Notes: a model not told the origin generated them from the sequence alone. Shown: positions 51,181-64,000, counted from the first letter of the stretch. The stretch is 64,000 bases of DNA from Ananas comosus (GCF_001540865.1 NC_033638.1:3108907-3172906); one strand, 5' to 3'. Numbers and translations: made by a program.

Positions 51181-53899
51181 TGTCACGCCCCGGGACCGGC
51201 GAAGGCCCTCCCGGTAGCGCGCCCAAACCGGCCGTATGTCTACACATATAAGGCGTCTACAACAAAAGCGGAAGTAAAGCAAGAAGTAGAACAAATAGCA
51301 TAGTGATAACTAATGATATCAGAGCGAGTAAAGTTCTATCATCTAAACCAGAGTAAAAGAAACATAACTAAACAATAAAAGTAGCCATAAAGTAGTACAA
51401 TACTATCTCCTCAAAAGAAAAATAAAGATCCAAAAGAAGGGTGGTCTCTATACATAAACGGGTACAACTCACAACCTCTCACAAAATAAAACCACGAGAG
51501 ATAGACCACCTATCAAATCGTCCTCGAAAGAAGCTAGCTCGAAGCAACTCCCTTCCCGCGGTCCCTAGCCTCTCCCGGCGTGGAAGGCTCTGAAAGAAAA
51601 CATAAAACAGAGGGCGTGAGAACTATAATTTGTAGTTCCCAGTAGGCAATTACTGACCTTAGCTCATTGCACCGCTAGGCCCAAAAGAAAAGGGATAAGT
51701 AACGACAAATAGTGATAAGCGATAATTGGCGAGTATAAAAACTGTTGAAAGGAAGCATGAATGAAATGCTATACTACTATGTCTCCAATAAGCATGATGT
51801 CATGGTGATGTACATCTACGCTATCATAAAGTAATATATCCAATGCATACTAATATACCTCAACATGATGAACAAGTAAACCTCACAATACAATATGTCA
51901 AAACATAAGGAGTAAGTTCTATCAAGACAACCCAGTATATTATGATGCACTGCATGAAACCGGCAAGTGTACTATATACCCCAATGCTATATCATGAGCA
52001 TGTTAAGTAATCCAACTACTAAGCCTATCTAGTAGTGATTATTCATCCTCAACACTGTGTCGATTTTCTTTTCCAATCAAGGACCTACCAAAGGTAGTCC
52101 AGCTTGTGCCGCCTAAGTGCCTGTGGTAGCCCAACATCCCTACTCTTGGAATGTGTCTGTCCTACTCGACCCCGTATGCTTCTCAATACCGCACGAGCGA
52201 ACATAGGCGTAGGCTAACTCCGGAGTGCCGACTTGTACGGAGCGACCCTCACAAGCATGTGTGAATGAGCACAAATGGCAAGCAAGCAAGGTCAAAGTCT
52301 CAAGTGCTCTACTCTCATGCCTCTCACATTGCAAGGCCACTAGCATCCCAAGGATCTAGTCCAAAATCTCAAAGTGACGCTCCAACGCACACACTTGCTT
52401 AGTGCCTCTTTACGACACTTAAACATCACAACTAATCATGCCTAATTCATGTTCCATATTCCAATTAAAACAATACTAGCTAGGTTCACTTTAGCCCGGG
52501 CCCAATGACTCTTTATGACATTGGCCCAATCTCTCAAATAGTCTAAGTCCTCAAGCCTCTCTAGGCTTCCAAAAATTTCTAATGTCATAAGTGGCAAATA
52601 AGCTAAATGCATGAAAGCAAGGTCCATTTTCATAATAGGGATCTTAGTTTCAGTCTCAACCAGAATGCTATATCACACATGTATGCTCTCTACTACATAG
52701 AGGCCCAAAATTTTACTATATGCAACATAGGCATTTTAAGCATTCTAAAATTCAAAATAAATACATATAACAAGAATATGCATGCTTTTTCAATTAATGA
52801 TACTTAATTCATCACAAATGAGAATTTCTCATTGTGTGGCTAGGCCAAACCCACCGAACCGTCGCGTGCTCCTTCGATTCACCGAACGGAGTTGTCCACG
52901 AGCCTCAAAATACCCTAAAAGTATTGAGCGAAGAGATACACGGGCATTACGATCAACTACAAGATCAAATATTAACTAACAAGACAAAAGGGCTAAAACT
53001 CACCTAAAGAGAAGAAATCTCTTCCAAAGCTCCAAAAGAGAGCTATAACCCTTCCAATCCAAGCCCAAGGAAGGTTCTAAACCAACTAATTTAGCCCCAA
53101 AAGCCCTAGATCAAAAATGCCCAAAATCAACCCTACAATTCCATTCTAGGGTTCCATCTACTAAAAACCTTCAAATCAAAGTCTAGAGGAAGAAAAAGAG
53201 CAACAAACCTCCTTAGAAGCTCCAATCCAAGCTCCAAGAGTGAGATCTCCTCTTTGACAAGCTCCAAGTTCAACCTCCAAGCACCAAGGAAGAAGAGAGG
53301 GTGAGGAAGATGCTCCAAGTCCACTATTAGCTCTCAAACTTCTTCTTCTTCCTTCCTTCTTCTCCTTCTCCTTCTTCTTCTTCTTCTCTATCAAGGGTGT
53401 AGAGAGAGTTGAGAGAAGAGAAATGAGGAGAAGAGAGAGTGGATGGGTCATATAGACCCCTCTATTGTAACAAAATCCAGCTAGGTCCCCCCAAAAATCC
53501 AAAATTACAACAGCCCGGTCTGGGCAGTTTTCGCCCAGAGGGACCGGTCTCTCCCCAACAGGGACCGGTCTCTCACTGCGAACCCGAGAAACCAACGTTC
53601 GGGAACCGGTCTCTCCCTGCGCGGGACCAGTCTTTCACTGCGAAGATGAGCTCGGGGACCGATCTCGCCCGCCAGGGACCGGTTGCCTCAAGGCTGCCGC
53701 AACACTGCTCACTGGGGGACCGGTCTCTCCTTCCAGGGATCGGACCCCGAGAGTAAAAACTCTCGGGACTTGTCCAGAATTTCAGTTTTCGAACTTTTTA
53801 GGTCGGAAAACATTCTACAACCCTCCACCAAGTGTGGAAAAGCTCGAAATACATCCAAGCACTCGAACCTCGCAATTTGCAGAGGTCCAGTGTGTTACA
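51181..53899 (-). mobile_element. Nested solo LTR, 2719 bp
   Basis: Minus-strand ends TGTAACACACTGG (53899) and CGGGGCGTGACA (51181), flanked by a perfect 5 bp duplication CGGTC (51176-51180 and 53900-53904). No internal coding region. It inserted into a cluster of ACCGGTC motifs of the surrounding LTR and carries such a cluster itself. Confidence 0.9.
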
Positions 53900-54245
53900 C
53901 GGTCCCTCACCACCAGGGACTGGTCTCATCAGAGACCCCCGCAACCCAGCCCGATGGGACCGGTCCCTCCCTGCCAGGGACCGGTCCCCGAGAGCATTTC
54001 TGCTCCCGTGCAAATTTTGCACTGGTGCTCCCGCGGACCTTTCTTTAATGCACTTTATGCATTATAATCACCTTCGGGCTTTCCAAAGCCTACACGCTCG
54101 CCAAATAGTCGATTCCAATCGAAGTCTAATCCCCGAATTCCGAGGATTCACTTCCTTACAGTTAGGGTTTCTAAAAGGTTATCTCGCTCAATACCTCACA
54201 TATGGAGATAAACATATCATATTTATATGTTTAGAAGACTTCTAG

Positions 54246-57200
54246 TGTCACGTCCCGCTATCGCCAATTTGGTCGATCCGGGCCCGTACACAGACGCCGA
54301 ACGAACAGCACCTCCTCTGTTCGCCCAAGGCTCAACAACAACGAATACATGTATACAGAAATAAACAATTCCCAGGATACATTTCAATATACATGGCTTG
54401 CACGAAGACAAGCAACAACACAAGTGATAGTAAGTCTAACTAAACATGAAATCCACTGTAATTTAAAACTTTACATAACTGAAATATTTAGTTATTACAT
54501 GCTTTATATACATTCATTTACATGTCTCTGTACATCGAAATAGATGATACATGAACCCAAAATGGTATACCACTAGTACTCGGGTGTCCACTAGCTAGGC
54601 TGCTGGCTCTTGCCTCGATCCTCGGCCACAACACTCGCACTGGAACCTGTATGGTTAGTGGTGTGAGAACTACAAGAAAGTTCCCAGTGGGTTCGGCTGC
54701 CGACCTCACCGACTCACCCACTAGGTCTACTCAGGCATATGTAGGCAAGAAAAGTAAAGCAGATAGTAACCAGCTATAATATGTAACTACTACAATGCCT
54801 GTACAAAGCTGAAGGAAGTAGTATATGAAAACTGTAAATATGCATGCATGCTTTTTATTAACTTTACCCAATCTTTTGGTTAACCCTCTGGTTAACAATA
54901 ACTCACTGACGCTATCCCAAATATCGGGGAGACGCAACCTGCACCCGACGGGACCGTCAACTGGGGGAGACGCAACCTCCTGGTCCAGTAAAGATGACTA
55001 CTCCGGAGCTCATCGTTCAAGGAGGAGCGACCTCACTTGAACCAAACAAATGTGAGTATGATCTGATCCTCCTTTAGAGGATTCAACTGACAAACACTGT
55101 CCCACTTTACTCTAACTAGTTCTTTATGCTAGTTTTATAATTCCAATGTCGATGCTAACCAAATCTCTAGTCATATGTCACCAAGTTCACTATTGTTATA
55201 GTCCATGCATTCATAGGGTTCTATGTCCACATTCTATGTTCATATGTTCTTACTTGCATAATGCCAATGCCCATACCCTATAATGCATGAAAACAGAAGT
55301 AAATATGCTCAATGAATAGCATAGACATAAAAGGTGATTCAAAGACTTCGGATAGCACCACCCACCTGTAGTGGTGTCAACAACTAGAATCCACGTCTCG
55401 AACTGTGTCAAGAACAATCTTGCGCGTCTCGGTGTAAATAGAACTAGAACGGCCTCTACCGTAATTAGCGCGTCGTCAACCTGTCGGAAAGTCAATTTAG
55501 ACTTTCGAGCAAATTTAACTTTCATTTATATAAGAGTAAAAGGGATTAAACTAGAGTCATTGTTCATATTTTACAAGTTAGCCTTTCCAACTCCAATTAT
55601 CCATGTGTATATATATACACATATACACTATCATTCATCAGCTCACTGCTGATTTCAGCACCAAGCTGAAATCTAGTCTCATGCTGTTTTTTCAGCAATT
55701 AACCTCTTCTTGAGCAACTATTATAAGCATAGGATTATTAGTTCTTATGCTTAGAACTCTATTAGAGTAACTAATTGCCATTTATCTCGATTTGCTACTA
55801 AATCAGTTCTTTCTCAGCCTTAACATTAATGATCTCCAATGCTGAAATTCTGCATTGGAGCTTCACAATTTCAGCACCAGTTCAGGTGCTATTCTCAACT
55901 TTAATTACACAAAACCAGTCTCAAGGCAACTAACCCTCCAATCAGTTTGATCTCGATTTCAATCAGAAATCAATTCCCATGCTAAATTAATGCTAAAATC
56001 CGCAGGAATTTTCACTTCATTACTCCATAGTAATGAACTCAATATTAATCAAGTAGTAACCAAGCTTATTTTTAATTTAGAAGCTGCACCAAATTGCTTA
56101 CTTCTTCAACAATTCAATTTTTCCTCTGTGACAATTCAACAAGCCTCAACTTCAACTTAATTACCTCAAGTAGCAGCACAATGTATATATATATATATAT
56201 ATATACATCAGCTCCAATAATAAGAGTTCCCAATGCTGAATTTTTCTGCACTTGCAAAATTTCAGCTTATGCTGAAATTTTCTGCACACTATGCTGAAAT
56301 TCAGCTTATGCTGAATTTTCAGCATACTATGCTGAATTTTCAGCACACAATACACTCTTAACTTTCCCTGCTACAAACATAACTCCTTAAACTTCTTTGC
56401 AGCAGTAAAGTTCTAAGTTCACATCTGTAATTCAGATTTATTCAAGGCAATTAACAGCACTCTGAACAGTAGGTATATTAAGTTACCTCCAGTCAGTGCC
56501 TTTGCCCCTAGTTTCCTGCTCCACAGCTTTAAACACTCCTTCAGTTCAGCAGCACCTCAGCAGTAAGAAGTCACCACCCAAGCCCTATAAAATTCAGAAC
56601 TTAGGCTTTACTACTTGTAATTCTCTCTCCAAGTTAAACCCTTTACAATGGTTAACTCAGGGATAAGCATCTACTCACCTAGATTTCAGGTTTTTAATCA
56701 TTCTTCTTGCAATTCAACATACTAGAGAAGCTCCTTCAGTTCTTCCCTCAATCTGAGCAACAATCACACTTTGCTCAGTTATCTACTTGAATTTCCTGTA
56801 CAAATTCAAGTACTAATTAATTCAATTTGAAGCATTGCTTCTAAGCTATTCTATTACTCAATTAGCTTACTTCCAGCTTTTTACATGAGTAACAGCATCA
56901 CTCCAATTTAGAATTGAGAGTTAACACATCTCCAATTTCATCTCTACTAACTTATCCATTAACACCAATTTTTATGGTTTAGGTCTAATTCTTATGCAGG
57001 TGTTAATTAACTCTCAATTGGAATTGAAGTTGCTTACCTCCAGTCTCAACTTCCTGGTTGAGCTTCTCAATTCATCAGCTTCTACAAATCTGAACTTCAG
57101 CTCTAATAATTCCCAGCCTCTACATGCTCGAAATTCAAACTTGCTGAATTTCAATTCCTGGCAGTAGTTCACCCATAAAAGGATCCTCTCTAATACATCA

Positions 57201-58388
57201 ACTAATCTGCTTAATTTGGGGCTGCATTAAGTACACAGCAGCATCAATAACCTGAATAATTGGCTCGAATCATACCTTGCTTCTCAATCTGGAGCTTCCA
57301 AAACCTTCTCTTTGGCTCGGATCAACCCCTCCAGCTGAACCCGCAGGCTACAAGGTTACCCACTACACTCCTCAAGCTTCACTTCTCTCTCTCTTTTCAG
57401 TTCTCTATTTCTTTTCCCAGCTGAATCCTTTCTTCTCAGCTGAACTCCACCGAACTAGCTTCCTTCTCTACTTCGTTTCCTTTGGCTGAAGGAAAAGAGA
57501 AGAAGAGAGATAAAAGAGGGTGAGAGAGAAGAAGCCTGGTGCTTTGCCAGGTGTTATAAACCAGGGATGAGATGATAAGGATGAAATTTTGCAACTTAAC
57601 CCTCTAATTCTCCATAATTACATTGCAACCCTGCTGCAGGTTTGTAGGCTGGTACCTCACTACTTGCTCCTAGGCTAAGAGAAAAGAGAGGAAGAAGTTG
57701 GATGTAATCAAGCTGATGAAGGGGTTACACGTGTACAACTTCCACCCAGCTGGGGTTAAGTGATAAGACTGGAATTTTGCACATTAGCCTTTCATTTCAG
57801 CATAAGTGCATTTCAGTCCAGCTGCAGAATTCTCTGGCAGCAGCAGCATTAACCACTCAATTTGCTCTTCCACCTTGTTTCAAATACTTCTAATCACTTC
57901 CAATTTATACTAATACGCCTCTATAAGTTACCAGATTAATTTGGAAGCATTTAATTCTCAATTTTGCATCAATTTGATCATTTTGACCAAATCGACTAAA
58001 ATTTCAGCATTCAAGTACTAATAGTAATTGGAGGTCTTTAACCACTTCGATTCCATTCGTGTCTATCCTCACACTTCCAAAACCTGTCAAATACCATTCT
58101 CAAGCTACTAATTAAGTTTAGAAACACTTAATTTCCATTTTTGCATTATTGTGACCACTTTGATCACCATTAGCTTCTAATCAAAATTCAGCCTATTACA
58201 TCTAGATAGACTAAGATTTCAAAAATCCAATTTTAAAAACAGACGACGGTCTCAGGGTCCAGTCCTCCCGAGGAGACCGGTCCTTGGGAGACCGGTCCTC
58301 TAAGGTGAGGTCCGGTCTTTCGCTGCGTAGATGCAAAAATATGCGTACGGGGACCGGTCCTCAATTCAGAGACCGGTCCTTCCCTGCG
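54246..58388 (-). mobile_element. LTR fragment (family member), ~4.1 kb
   Basis: The left edge TGTCACGTCCCGC is the family's LTR 3' end on the minus strand. The body runs through TCCCAGTGGGTTCGG (54680), a long GCTGAAAT-rich middle part (55630-57500) and an ACCGGTC cluster (58250-58388). It is cut at 58388 by the next LTR; its other end was not found. Confidence 0.6.
56230..56350. repeat. GCTGAAATTTTCAGC foldback cluster
   Basis: Several TATGCTGAAATT and AATTTTCAGCA words alternate, each able to pair with its neighbour. Isolated copies spread over 55640-57200. Confidence 0.75.
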
Positions 58389-61070
58389 TGTCACGCCCCG
58401 GGACCGCTGCCAACTTGGCCCGACCCGAGCACGTCAAACAGACGCCGGACGGACAGAGTTTCCCCTATCCGCCCAAGGCTCATCACATGTACATTTTCAT
58501 CAATAGAGAAAAGCACTAGCGGAAACATACACAAACGGCTTACGCGAGGGTAAGCAATAGCCATCAGTGAAAGAAAGGAAAACTAAACATTCACAAGTAA
58601 TATGATTCATTTTAGATCATATACATTGCATCCATCTCTTACATTTAAGATTCTTTGCTGTTCTTACATAATCTCATCATTTCTTTCTTACAACACATTT
58701 ACCTCAAAATAAGCTTTGCATTCTTTTCTTTACATCACTAATCATCAAGTACAAAAGATGATAAAAGGGTGTCTACTAACAAAATGTAACCCAACTCTGG
58801 TGGCCTCTGACTAAGGCGCGATACCTTTACCTCGGTCGCTCGCCGGCTCGCTCGGTCCCGGCTCTGTGGAAATAGTGGGGTGAGAACTACAACAAAGTTC
58901 CCAGTGGGTTCGGCCTCAACATCACCGACTTTCCCACTAGGACTAACTCAGGCATAATAGAAAGGATAAGCTGAAATATGGTAACCAATCTATAACATGA
59001 TGCTAATATGCCTGAACAAAAGCAAGGAATATGCTCAACATTAATAGATGCAGGTTATGCATGTTCTTTAGTTCTTTTCACTTTACTCTTTGTTCTTTAT
59101 TCTTTGTTCTTTGCTCTTTAATCATTAAGGCTAACCCGGGGGTTTCGCCATATTAACTTGCCTCACGCTAAGTCCATCATCACAGGTACTCACCAGTTAG
59201 GACCGTCCTTTCGGGTCTACTCCAACCCGGATGCATAACTCCGGAGCGCATCGCCCGAGGGGGGAGCGACCGCCCTCGAGCACGGAACTCAACAGCAAGT
59301 ATGATCATATCCTTAACTCAAAGGATTATAGTTCAATCTTGACTTTACACTAGCTCTAGTGTTCTTTACATCACTTTATGTTGCAAACTCATGCAATCAC
59401 ATTCTTTACATTCTCATTACTCTTGCTAACTCTAGCAATCATTGTTCTTTGCATTTCTTTTACTTTTGCTAACTCTAGCATTCTTGTTCTTATTGCCCAC
59501 TTTACTTTAGCTTTACTCGTCGTTATTTTCATCATTCTTTACATCACTTTAATTCTTTACATCACACTAACTCTAGTGTCATTTCACATTAGCTTTATCG
59601 AATGCCACTCGATCTATGTCATTGTGCCACTCTGTTTTTTTGCTCACTTTGGGTGCTCACTTTTCTCTCATGCATACATATAGGGTTTTGACATTATTAG
59701 GTTCTCAACCATCTCAATGCAAGTTGTGCTCACAATTATGCAATCATCACATTTCATCATTACTTTACCCTAAAATGCATGCAACAATACATATAACATA
59801 TGCTCAAAGAATGACACATTAGGCATAGAGAGAATTTCAATGAGTTTGAGAAGCACCACCCACCTTGTAGGTCTCTTTAGGTGCTCCGATGATTTTCTTA
59901 GAATTTTTAGATGCCTCGTTCTTTACCTGCGGCAAAACGAACCCTTATTAGGCCATTTTGCCCATAACCTTTCATACACTTTTCGAAATGCTATTCCGAG
60001 CGCACCAACGCGTCGGAAATACCCCCAATTAGATTTTTAGAGGGTCAATTGCACTTAGCAATCCTCATGAGCAAAAGCCCCAATTTGGTGCCCTAGCTCT
60101 AACACATGTATCAAACCTAGGGTTTGATCTCTAAGAGAAGCAAAAGTAGCTTCATTATACTCTAAATAATCTATTAGAACCATTCTTAGCTCACTCCAAA
60201 CCCTAGTTTGGATTTCACCATTAGAGGTGGGTTGAAGCTCACCTTGAGCTCAACCATGGATTTGATCTCTAAAGAAGCAAAAGAAAGCTTCAAAAGACTC
60301 TAAAAGCTCCATAAAAATCAATTCTAGGTCTACCCAAACCCTAGTTTGGGAGTAATCATGAAAAGGGGCAAAGCTTACCTCAAAGCTTGCCCTAACTTGC
60401 ACTAGAGAGGAAGAAGATGAAGCTCCTTTGGCTCTTTGATCTTTTTCTTCACTTCCTTCTCCTTCTTTTCCTTCTTTTCTTCCTTTCTTCTTCTTCTCCT
60501 TTGTCTTCTAGAGAGAGAGAGGGAGAGAAGAGAGTGTGAGAGGGTGAGAAATGAGAGAAAAAACCCCTCAGCCCCCCTAACATAGCTCAATGGGTTGCCA
60601 AAATGCAAATAAACCCCTCAACTTTCACTTTAATACACTGCCCGAACTGGGCATTCCGCGCAGGCAGAGACCGGTCTCCCCGAGCAGGGACCGGTTCCCG
60701 AACGTCCACCCTGCGCAGCCAGAGCTGCTGCGCGCAGGGCAACCGGTCTCTCCTTATGGGACTGGTCTCTGGGGGACCGGTCTCTCAGGCAGAGACCGGT
60801 TCCCGAGAGCTATCCTTCCAGGACTTAGCCGATTTTTCGGCTGTCTCATTTCATACGTGTTCGGGGACCGGTCTCTCCCTTTAGGGACCGGTCCCCGAGA
60901 GCTGAAAATCTGCAGTCTTGCAGAATTTGATTCTTTAGCTCTCGAAAACCTTCCACAACTCACTTTCGATCATTTTAGCACCTTCGGACTTTTCGAAGTG
61001 TACCGTCCTCGTACTTTGGTCAATTTGACTAAAGTTCGATATTTATTTTCCGAATTTTCGATATATTACA
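58389..61070 (-). mobile_element. LTR family member, ~2.7 kb
   Basis: Minus-strand end CGGGGCGTGACA at 58389 and likely start TGTAATATATCG at 61070. It parallels the 48948 and 51181 copies throughout, including CCCAGTGGGTTCGG (58900) and an ACCGGTC cluster (60660-60900). Flanks CTGCG and AAAGC do not match, so it may be rearranged rather than a simple solo LTR. Confidence 0.6.
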
Positions 61071-61840
61071 AAAGCTACAAATCAAAAATCTCCAAATCTT
61101 AATACCAAAATCCAAACTGAGGGTTTGATTAATAGAAACATCGAAAACATGATTAAAACCGGAAATACAATTATACCTCTCAAGAAGCTTCAAAAACAGC
61201 TCGAGTCCTCAGGTGAGAGTTTGATCCTAATCAAAGCCTCCAACCAACTCTCAAGTTCTCCGAATGGGTGCAGAAAACCCACAAAACAGCGAAGAAGGAA
61301 GAAGAGAAAGGATCAAAAACCCTAAACACACAAAAAGGAGGAAGAAATTACAAGGGCGAGAGAGTTTCACCTTTGATCTCCTCTGAGTTAGGGCTCAAAA
61401 CCGCAGTAAGGGCGGCTGATGTGATATTTAAAGGGTTGTAACAATTGCAAAAAGATCCGTCACGAATAACATGTGCCAAACTGCACTGTCTCGTACGTCA
61501 CGCGTGTTTGTGTCCGTACATCAATCCACTGAAATAGGCCAAACCAGGCAGCCTGGATATTGCCTCAAATCGTATTGTGTAACCGGTACGAGCTCTGCGT
61601 ACGATACAGAAGCCTGGGTACGGTCAGCAAACACGGCGTACCTGGAACACAGCCCTCTGAGGCAAACCTGAGAGCTAACAAAAAATCCGATCTTTAGATT
61701 TGGTCAGCTCAAGACCACACAATTACTTGGGATGCGAAGCATAGAGGCGAACCTTGTCTACGACTTTCAGAAAACTGAAAAAAGCATCGACACACAATCA
61801 CACTCACCTGCCGCAATTTGCAAAGGTCCAGTGTGTTACA
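61071..61840 (-). mobile_element. LTR 5' fragment
   Basis: On the minus strand it starts TGTAACACACTGGACC (61840), nearly the same as the start at 53899, then diverges into a GTACC-rich version. The rest of this LTR is not present to the left. Confidence 0.55.
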
Positions 61841-63419
61841 TGGTTTAAGATTGAGCTTTTCGATGTTCGTTTCGATTGTGTAACTCTTGTTCCTACATCT
61901 TTAGGGTGCTAGGAGACTAGTGGACACCTCTGTTCAGCAAAACGAAGAGTTTCGATTTTCGGTGGGTTTGGCTTCATGAAAACGGAGCGAAATAGCCCCC
62001 GTGTTTTCTATACTTGTCGTAACGTCATTTTAAATGCAAATCTATGCTTAACGGAATTTATGTGAATTTTAGAACACTTAAAATACATGTGTTATTTATA
62101 AAAAAATTTGCACTCTATATAGTAGAGCATTCTGGGTATTGTTACATGCAATTGGGTAGTGTTCGCATTAGTCGTTTGGAAACATGCTTCATATTTTTAA
62201 AGTGGCTCAATTATGCATTTATGAACATTTGGGTTAAGCTTGGACTTAGTAAATGAAAGTGTCATAAAGGGGCACTTAGACTAGCACACTATGAGACTAT
62301 TGTTTTGAGACTTAGAGATAGGCCATTGACATCTACTACTTTCCATGTTTTAGACATGATGACATAGAGATAGGCCTATGAGAGAGTTGTGACATATTCC
62401 ATGTTGTTAGACATGAGGATTTAGTACTTGAGACGGATCTTTCGTTACTTACCATTGTGCTCATTCGCACATGCTTGTGAGGGTCGCTCCCTACAAGCCG
62501 GCACTCCGGAGATGGCCATCGCGATACATATTCGCCGTGCGGGATTGGGCACCGAAGTGGATTGCCATGGGAAAGGCTCATCCTAGAGTGGGGATGTTGA
62601 CTACCACGGGGCCATTAGGCTCGGTACCGGCCAGACAGCCTACGGGTGGGTCTCAGGGCCAGACAGCCTTCGGGCGAGTCTCTTCAGATTTGATTTTGAG
62701 CATTCATCATGCCATGTACATTGATTAGAATAGTAAACAAGGACATCTTTACTATTTGACTTATAGATATCATACTAGTGATGCTTGGGTACATTCATAC
62801 GAGAATAGCTTTTCTTACTTAGGCTAAATCATGCTAAGTAGAGATATTATGTGGTAGCAAATATTCATGCTTATTTACTTGTCGTACATATCGTATTTGT
62901 TTACATCTATTTACTGACCCCTTTTTAGTTTGGGCCTAGTGGTGCATTTCACTTAAGCCAGTAATTGCCCACTGGGAACTATTATTCAATAGTTCTCACG
63001 CCTCCTGTTTTATGGTTTTATTTCAGAACCTTCAGCACCGGCGGTGGCACTGGATCGCGGCAAGGGAGTCGCATAGCTAGATAGCAGAGCTTGCTGTTGC
63101 TCCTAGATAGTCACTCTCTCATTTTTGGATTTTGTGAGAGAGAGAGTTTTGAGTACCATGTATAGAGAGACCACCTATGTACTTGTTTAGCTTTTGTATT
63201 GGGATTCCTAGTGTATTCACTTCATGTTTTTACTTAGTGGATTTACTTTTATATTCCTCACCCTTATTGTAGCTTCTAGACATACCTTGCTCTGATGCTT
63301 CTAGATGTTCTTTTTATTGTCTTACTTATCGTTTTGTTTTAGACGCCTTGTATATTTTAGATATACAGCGGGTCTGGGTACGCGCCGGGCGGGCTTCCGC
63401 TGGATCCCGGAGCATGACA
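61841..63419 (+). mobile_element. LTR 3' fragment in opposite orientation
   Basis: On the plus strand it ends CCGGAGCATGACA (63419). It matches the reverse complement of 51181-52350 closely (GGGTCGCTCCNTACAAG-CGGCACTCCGGAG block; TGCCCACTGGGAACTA block). It has no proper start at 61841. Confidence 0.7.
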
Positions 63420-64000
63420 TTTCGCCTTTCGGAGAGAGAACGGGTTCCGCTGTGAATCCGTGATCCATCGAGGCAAACCAAAATCGTGGGTTTGTTGTCT
63501 CCGTTGTGCTGATCGCACTGGCGTGATCCGTTCGCAAATCTGACGGACGAATCTGCGGATAATGCGCGTTGTTCGAGGAGGGGTCTAAGATGGCAAAACG
63601 ATATTCTTGCGAAAAGCGCGACATTTTATGTGCCATTTTGCGTGAAACCGAAGGAGGAGGTGTGATTCGACAGTTTTACACGCGCTGTGAAGGACCCAGT
63701 ATTAAATACTGAGGTTTGGTAGGCTAACTCGCAATTGTACACTTCTCTATATAAAGTTCACCTAGGGTTTGCCCATTGGAAACCCTAACCCTAGCCTTGC
63801 CGCACCCCCCAGCCCCCTTCATCTCTCTCCCCTACCCCGCAGCGCACGCGCCGGCCGCCGCCGACCAAGCCCCGGCCGGCCAGCAGCCGCTGCTGCCGCA
63901 GCCGCAACCTTTGCCACCTTTCCTCTCCATCTTCTCCTTCCACCTCTCTTTATCTCGGGTTGAGGACGAGGCCGAGGTTGCTCTCCTCTCCGGCGTCACC
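63420..64000 (+). mobile_element. Part of an LTR related to the 22900 LTR
   Basis: Parallels 23440-24146 and 43970-44275 (CGCAAATCTGACGGA block, TTTTGCGTGA block, then an AACCCTAACCCTA stretch leading into a GC-rich part). It continues past the window edge; the small GC-rich ORFs here are not supported as genes. Confidence 0.65.

Larger units (their letters stand above)
48948..54160 (-). mobile_element. 5' LTR of the gag element, with a nested solo LTR
   Basis: On the minus strand it would start TGTAAGGAAGTG (54160) and end GGTGGACA (48948). Its own length is ~2.5 kb without the nested copy at 51181-53899. It lies directly upstream of the gag remnant in the right orientation, so it is probably that element's 5' LTR. 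The family tail seen at 58389 and 54246 (AACAGACGCC-like words) is present near 49000. Boundaries come from family likeness, so are approximate. Confidence 0.6.

Noticed and set aside
51310..51330. TGATATCAGAGCG resembling a primer binding site on the plus strand
   Set aside because: It lies inside a solo LTR, 130 bp from its end and in the wrong orientation, so it is probably chance.
58389..61840. One 3.45 kb solo LTR from 58389 to 61840
   Set aside because: An LTR start fits better at 61070, the part beyond belongs to another subtype, and the flanks CTGCG and TGGTT do not match.

Overview
This is plant nuclear DNA. It holds one spliced protein-coding gene, interspersed with and followed by layers of transposable elements. 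The gene encodes plastidic glutamine synthetase (GS2). Its N-terminus (MAQ-VVP-MQCQ pattern) resembles monocot GS2 proteins as I remember them, so a monocot is likely; I cannot name the species. There is no bacterial-type content, no CRISPR array and no tRNA or rRNA gene that I can support.

Layout. 1-2886: 3' part of a decayed Ty1/copia element (+) with its 3' LTR. 3418-9289 (-): intact 13-exon GS2 gene of 435 codons, with a proposed untranslated first exon near 11.92-12.04 kb. 12.3-20.1 kb: small DNA transposons, including a Mutator-like element with ~670 bp terminal inverted repeats carrying a fragment of an EXORDIUM-like gene, two Helitron 3' ends, a complete 484 bp TRIM retrotransposon inserted in one of those ends, and a MITE with a perfect 9 bp target duplication. 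20.5-22.9 kb: a second decayed copia element (+). 22900-30093: a very long solo LTR with a second solo LTR nested inside it. 30608-31607: a 1000 bp non-autonomous Helitron. 31.45-35.14 kb: a ~3.7 kb imperfect palindrome that ends at an assembly gap. 36.2-43.5 kb: a train of foldback MITEs sitting in (AT)n tracts, broken by further LTRs. 46.9-64 kb: a Ty3/gypsy-type gag-protease remnant (-) and a pile of long LTRs of the same TGTAA...TGACA type, many carrying clusters of the palindrome GAGACCGGTCTC.

How it fits together. Only GS2 looks like a working gene: all reading frames join across GT-AG introns (one GC-AG), and the family's active-site blocks are present. The rest is transposon-derived and mostly dead (nonsense codons, frameshifts, solo LTRs). 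Insertion order can be read in several places from target duplications: TTTGA for the outer solo LTR at 22900, CGGTC for the solo LTR at 51181, TCGCA for the TRIM, TAAATAAAA for a MITE. Three N gaps (35145-35393, 44276-44300, 44721-44820) lie at or next to repeat boundaries, so structure there is provisional.
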